DNA from: Flavobacterium sp. BFFFF1
GTDB lineage: Bacteria; Bacteroidota; Bacteroidia; Flavobacteriales; Flavobacteriaceae
Assembly (NCBI RefSeq): GCF_002256285.1
Contig: NZ_NKJE01000015.1
Span: forward strand, 40,009-104,008
Length of the DNA: 64,000 nt
Reading direction: 5' to 3'
This document shows positions 61,716-64,000 of this stretch, one piece after another. The position numbers and the translations under genes are program-made. How positions within the stretch are numbered: position 1 is the first letter of the stretch; each line of letters opens with the position of its first letter. The notes under the pieces are model-generated. The model was given only the letters and a program-made list of their open reading frames with translations, was not told the DNA's origin and did no database searches.

Positions 61716-62376
61716 GTAATTTTCAACCAAAATCGCGTATTTACTATTATGATAAATGTCTTTTGTTCTCTTAAACTTGCAAAACTTTTAGATATTCAAA
61801 AAACTGTAAACGTTAATGTAAACTTTGAATCTGACTGGAATGCACATCTATTTTCAGTCGCAGGCAAAAAATGGATAATCTTTGTAAACAAGAAAACTTT
61901 ATTCAGTTTTATAATTATGGATGTCCTAAAAAAGGATCTAAATAATTTGTCAATACTCTTTACCGAAATGCTAATTAAGCAACTCGAACGAGAGTTTATA
62001 TTGACAAGTAAATATGAAAATTATTTGCGGGAATATGATCAAATTGCAAATATTTGTACTACTGACAATGATAGAAAAATTATGGGTTCTTTAAATGATT
62101 TTGTTTATCACACAAAAGCTTGTTATGAAGATGACAAAAATGTTGAAAAAGCAAGAAATTATGCTTTGCGGTATATTAATGAAATGCCTAGTAAAGTTTT
62201 GAAATTTAAAACCCCGCGTGAAGCCATGAAAGAACATATAAAAAACTACGGCTAACAGCGGTTTCACGCAATTGCTGCTTTTCGTGTAAAATGAACTTCT
62301 TTTTTCCATAACTTCGTTTCGTTCAGCCGAGAGTACTCAGTTCCAAAAGCCGCAACTGACGTGAAGCCGCCGGACG
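61710..62376 (+). mobile_element. Cassette 1
   Basis: 667 bases, holding one gene (61749-62255) and its attC-like repeat. The opening GTTAGCCGTA (from 61709) is the exact reverse complement of TACGGCTAAC at 62247-62256, where the gene ends. Beyond one mismatch, four further bases also pair. Confidence 0.85.
61749..62255 (+). CDS. DUF6933-like cassette protein
   Basis: A 168-residue AT-rich gene in cassette 1. It opens INVFCSLKLAKLLDIQ, followed by DWNAHLFSVAGKKWIIFVNK and TLFSFIIMDVLKKDLNNL, then TTDNDRKIMGSLNDFVYHTK. This order fits the DUF6933 family as I recall it, in which a W-x-A/N stretch precedes a beta hairpin and an R-x-x-x-G-x-x-N helix. The family has no known function. The stop codon TAA is itself part of the TAAC that opens the attC-like repeat. 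There is no clear ribosome binding site or own promoter; expression would come from upstream. Confidence 0.7.
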   Translation: MINVFCSLKLAKLLDIQKTVNVNVNFESDWNAHLFSVAGKKWIIFVNKKTLFSFIIMDVLKKDLNNLSILFTEMLIKQLEREFILTSKYENYLREYDQIANICTTDNDRKIMGSLNDFVYHTKACYEDDKNVEKARNYALRYINEMPSKVLKFKTPREAMKEHIKNYG

Positions 62377-62385
62377 TTACAGGCC
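62247..62385 (+). repeat. attC-like site 1
   Basis: 127-base unit from TAAC (62253) to GTTA (62376-62379). Its inner arms GCGGTTTCACG (62258-62268) and CGTGAAGCCGC (62360-62370) pair with one mismatch. The spacing to the outer boxes is one base on the left and five on the right, an asymmetry like that of integron attC sites. The centre carries CATAACTTCGT and TACTCAGTTCC. It separates cassettes 1 and 2. Confidence 0.85.
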
Positions 62386-62861
62386 ATAGCTCCGCGCCTC
62401 CGAAAGAACGATTCCCCTAAACTGAAACGTTCGGCTTGTGTTTGAGTAAATTTGACTTATCCCCTATTTTTCACGGTGCATCTTTGTGGTTACGTTGTGT
62501 TAGTGTCCCCGGAAATTTTGTCTATCTATTTTCGCATCTCCTGGCCGAGAGTTCTCTGCTGCACGTAATCAGGCGCAATAGCTGCGGATGTGCTTTGTCG
62601 ATCTTCTTTGCGTTGAAAGCGCAACCAAAATCCGTTGCGTTGAATTATGCCAGCTTAACTTTTGAAAAGTTTAAAACCAAAGCAGAATTTCTTTGTGGTT
62701 ACTTTGTGTGATTCAGCAACTGTGTCGCAACGGCCTGTAACAGCGGTTTCACGCAATTGCTACTTCTCTTGTAAAATGAACTTCTTTTTTCCATAACTTC
62801 GTTTCGTCCAGCCGAGAATACTCAGTTCCAAATGCCGCAACTGACGTGAAGCCGCCGGACG
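62377..62861 (+). mobile_element. Cassette 2 (no convincing gene)
   Basis: 485 bases. The start GTTACAGGCC (62376-62385) pairs with GGCCTGTAAC at 62732-62741. The only ORF over 60 codons is 62436-62711, which does not read like protein. A 19-base near-perfect direct repeat (CTTTGTGGTTAC followed by TTGTGT) occurs at 62482 and 62691. The cassette could be empty, regulatory or encode an RNA. Confidence 0.75.
62436..62711 (+). CDS. Doubtful ORF in cassette 2
   Basis: A 91-codon ORF starting ATG 62436 (CLSKFDLSPIFHGASLWLRC). Composition is cysteine- and leucine-rich and it includes sequence from the internal direct repeat. It has no recognisable family or signal peptide. Listed only because the cassette otherwise holds no gene; I give it a low chance of being translated. 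Confidence 0.2.
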   Translation: MCLSKFDLSPIFHGASLWLRCVSVPGNFVYLFSHLLAESSLLHVIRRNSCGCALSIFFALKAQPKSVALNYASLTFEKFKTKAEFLCGYFV

Positions 62862-62870
62862 TTATCTACA
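62732..62870 (+). repeat. attC-like site 2
   Basis: 127-base unit from TAAC (62738) to GTTA (62861-62864), almost identical to the other copies. It begins in GGCCTGTAAC (paired with the start of cassette 2) and is followed by TCTACA, the private start of cassette 3. Confidence 0.85.
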
Positions 62871-63437
62871 ATTGCAAAAAAAATCGCGTAAAAATCTCGA
62901 TATGAAATGGTTAATCATTTTACTGCTGACAATCTCAACTTGCTTTGGACAAAAAAAATTGGAAAAAGATTCGGAAAAAATAATCCGAAAATGGGAATTG
63001 GAACAATTCGAAGATTCTGAAAAAAATGGAGTTGTGGTAACAGTTACTCTCTTAAAATATGCTGAAAATGTTACATTTGAATTTAAAGAAGATCAAACTT
63101 TAGAAGTAATTTATTCACCATCGAAAAAGGAAACGTATTCTTGGAAGATAAAACGCGACCTTGTAGAAGTTACTTCTAATGATTCTAAAAATTTCAATTC
63201 TGAAATAGTAGGAGTATTCGAGATTCACTTTCAAGATAAAATTTCAGGGCTTTTTTTGCAGAGAAAGAACGACCATCATCATGGAATTATGTTAAAAAAA
63301 CAGCAACTGTAGATAACAGCGGTTTCACGCAATTGCTGCTTCCCTTGTAAAATGTAACCGCTTTTTCCATAACTTCGTTTTGTCCAGCCGAGAGTACTCA
63401 GTTTCAAATGCCGCAACTGACGTGAAGCCGCCGGACG
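62862..63437 (+). mobile_element. Cassette 3
   Basis: 576 bases with one gene (62902-63312) and its repeat. The start GTTATCTACA (62861-62870) pairs perfectly with TGTAGATAAC at 63308-63317. The next position is an A/C mismatch on the top strand, followed by TTGC pairing again. Confidence 0.85.
62902..63312 (+). CDS. Lipocalin-like exported cassette protein
   Basis: A 136-residue protein started at ATG 62902 (MKWLIILLLTISTCFGQ, a signal peptide). The ORF-track start at TTG 62872 lies in the first bases of the cassette and is rejected. The body is beta-rich (IRKWELEQFEDSEKNG, VTFEFKEDQTLEVIYSPSKK, TYSWKIKRDLVEVTS, VFEIHFQDKISGLFLQRKND), in the style of small lipocalin-like proteins of Bacteroidetes. 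It should be periplasmic; ligand unknown. The TAG stop lies just before the repeat. Codons are AT-rich, unlike genes at 54-59 kb. Confidence 0.7.
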   Translation: MKWLIILLLTISTCFGQKKLEKDSEKIIRKWELEQFEDSEKNGVVVTVTLLKYAENVTFEFKEDQTLEVIYSPSKKETYSWKIKRDLVEVTSNDSKNFNSEIVGVFEIHFQDKISGLFLQRKNDHHHGIMLKKQQL

Positions 63438-63446
63438 TTACCTGCA
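63308..63446 (+). repeat. attC-like site 3
   Basis: 127-base unit from TAAC (63314) to GTTA (63437-63440). It differs from sites 1, 2 and 4 mainly in the left-central part (TGTAACCGCTTTTTCC in place of TGAACTTCTTTTTTCC). The pairing arms are unchanged. Confidence 0.85.
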
Positions 63447-63458
63447 ACATTACCGTAA

Positions 63459-63866
63459 ATGAAACACTTTTCTAAAATAACGATCTTTTTACTCGGCTTG
63501 AATTTTTCATGTAACAGCATTGCGCACAAATCGCATTCGGAAGGTTTTCGAATTTTAAAAACCGAAAAACTTAAAGATTATAATCTGATCACTTTTACAA
63601 ATGTTTCAGACACAATTCTAGGCGTTGCAAAAAAAGACATTTCTGAAAATTGCATATTAAAACAAATAGCCAACTATGGAGTCGAAAAAAATTATGAAAA
63701 AATAGTGGCTCTTAACGATAAAGGCGATAGCATTATTTTTGTTTACAAAATGAATGAAATAACAAATAGAAAAATATATACAGGAGGTGGCGCTCCTGGT
63801 CAATTAGATAAAACATATATTGACTCTTACAACTCCTCTCCTATACTAATGAAAAAGTGCAAATAA
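63459..63866 (+). CDS. Small lipoprotein of cassette 4
   Basis: A 135-residue protein with a hydrophobic leader ending in cysteine (ITIFLLGLNFSCNS), a plausible lipoprotein signal. The mature part is short, beta-rich and lysine-rich (EGFRILKTEKLKDYNLITFT and VALNDKGDSIIFVYKMNEIT). I cannot assign a family. It is preceded by only 21 bases of cassette leader and stops a few bases before the repeat. It would be exported and lipid-anchored. Confidence 0.7.
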   Translation: MKHFSKITIFLLGLNFSCNSIAHKSHSEGFRILKTEKLKDYNLITFTNVSDTILGVAKKDISENCILKQIANYGVEKNYEKIVALNDKGDSIIFVYKMNEITNRKIYTGGGAPGQLDKTYIDSYNSSPILMKKCK

Positions 63867-63870
63867 ATGC

Positions 63871-64000
63871 TGCAGGTAACAGCGGTTTCACGCAATTGCT
63901 GCTTCCCTTGTAAAATGAACTTCTTTTTTCCATAACTTCGTTTTGTCCAGCCGAGAGTACTCAGTTCCAAATGCCGCAACTGACGTGAAGCCGCCGGACG
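63871..64000 (+). repeat. attC-like site 4, cut by the window edge
   Basis: Begins TGCAGGTAAC with TAAC at 63877. The copy is nearly identical to site 2 up to CCGCCGGACG at the last base, where only TTA of the core is missing. The expected length of 127 would put GTTA at 64000-64003, exactly at the edge. Confidence 0.85.

Larger units (their letters stand above)
63438..64000 (+). mobile_element. Cassette 4 (runs to or past the window end)
   Basis: The start GTTACCTGCA (63437-63446) pairs with TGCAGGTAAC at 63871-63880, and after one mismatch CATT pairs too. The window ends at the G of the expected next GTTA. The array therefore continues beyond 64000 or ends there; this cannot be told. Confidence 0.85.

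Noticed and set aside
62253-64000. Cassette repeats as CRISPR repeats or simple MITEs
   Set aside because: The units are 127 bases and separated by genes, and the cassette-private end pairing is not expected from a mobile repeat or from CRISPR.

Overview
The window looks like a Flavobacterium-type chromosome (Bacteroidota, Flavobacteriaceae). Supporting signs are two type IX secretion cargo proteins (one with a type A and one with a type B C-terminal sorting domain), DUF349, DUF5606, OstA-like and RDD/SpoIIM/MoxR/DUF58 genes, genes without clear Shine-Dalgarno sites, TTG starts, and repeated TAnnTTTG -7 promoter boxes. I saw no rRNA, tRNA or CRISPR array.

Layout. 0-1.8 kb: a partial exported TPR gene, a 21-bp tandem repeat, ftsE and a decayed glycosyltransferase. 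1.8-15.9 kb: a surface polysaccharide locus with five glycosyltransferase-type genes, two polytopic GT-C-like proteins, a sulfatase-like membrane enzyme, a methyltransferase, a Wzx flippase and the amino-sugar genes fdtA and fdtB plus a FemAB/GNAT-type transferase. 16-18 kb: a secreted type B T9SS protein and a TRIC channel. 18.4-26.5 kb: RDD, SpoIIM, DUF4129, DUF4350, MoxR and DUF58, a conserved envelope/aerotolerance-type block. 26.5-51.9 kb: housekeeping genes (TrmH-type methyltransferase, serine hydrolase, Rel/SpoT, Fur-like regulator, PurA, GH13 amylase, OstA, class III aminotransferase, AroE, DUF349, APC permease, MazG, peptide deformylase, FUSC, RuvX). 52-59.6 kb: small membrane and cytoplasmic genes of mostly unknown role, with a second 21-bp tandem repeat and several intergenic repeats; base composition is visibly more GC-rich here.

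59.6-64 kb is the most interesting part. A tyrosine recombinase gene (60537-61589) is followed in the same direction by an attI-like boundary and an array of at least four cassettes. These are separated by near-identical 127-bp repeats whose ends pair with each other. The first 10 or so bases of each cassette are the exact reverse complement of the bases opening that same cassette's downstream repeat, and these bases differ from cassette to cassette. That is the signature of integron attC sites read after excision as a circle. The cassette genes are small, AT-rich, all on the plus strand, and end at or just before the repeat. The recombinase is Xer-like in spacing and shows no room for the extra IntI-specific segment, so this looks like an integron-type system run by a non-canonical recombinase in Bacteroidota. 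A TATATTTG promoter box lies between the recombinase and the first cassette. Degenerate copies of the repeat flank a leucine-rich-repeat lipoprotein gene upstream of the recombinase, suggesting an older, fossil cassette. The array runs off the right edge.

Limits: all homology statements come from reading motifs and recalling families; no search, folding program or alignment was run.
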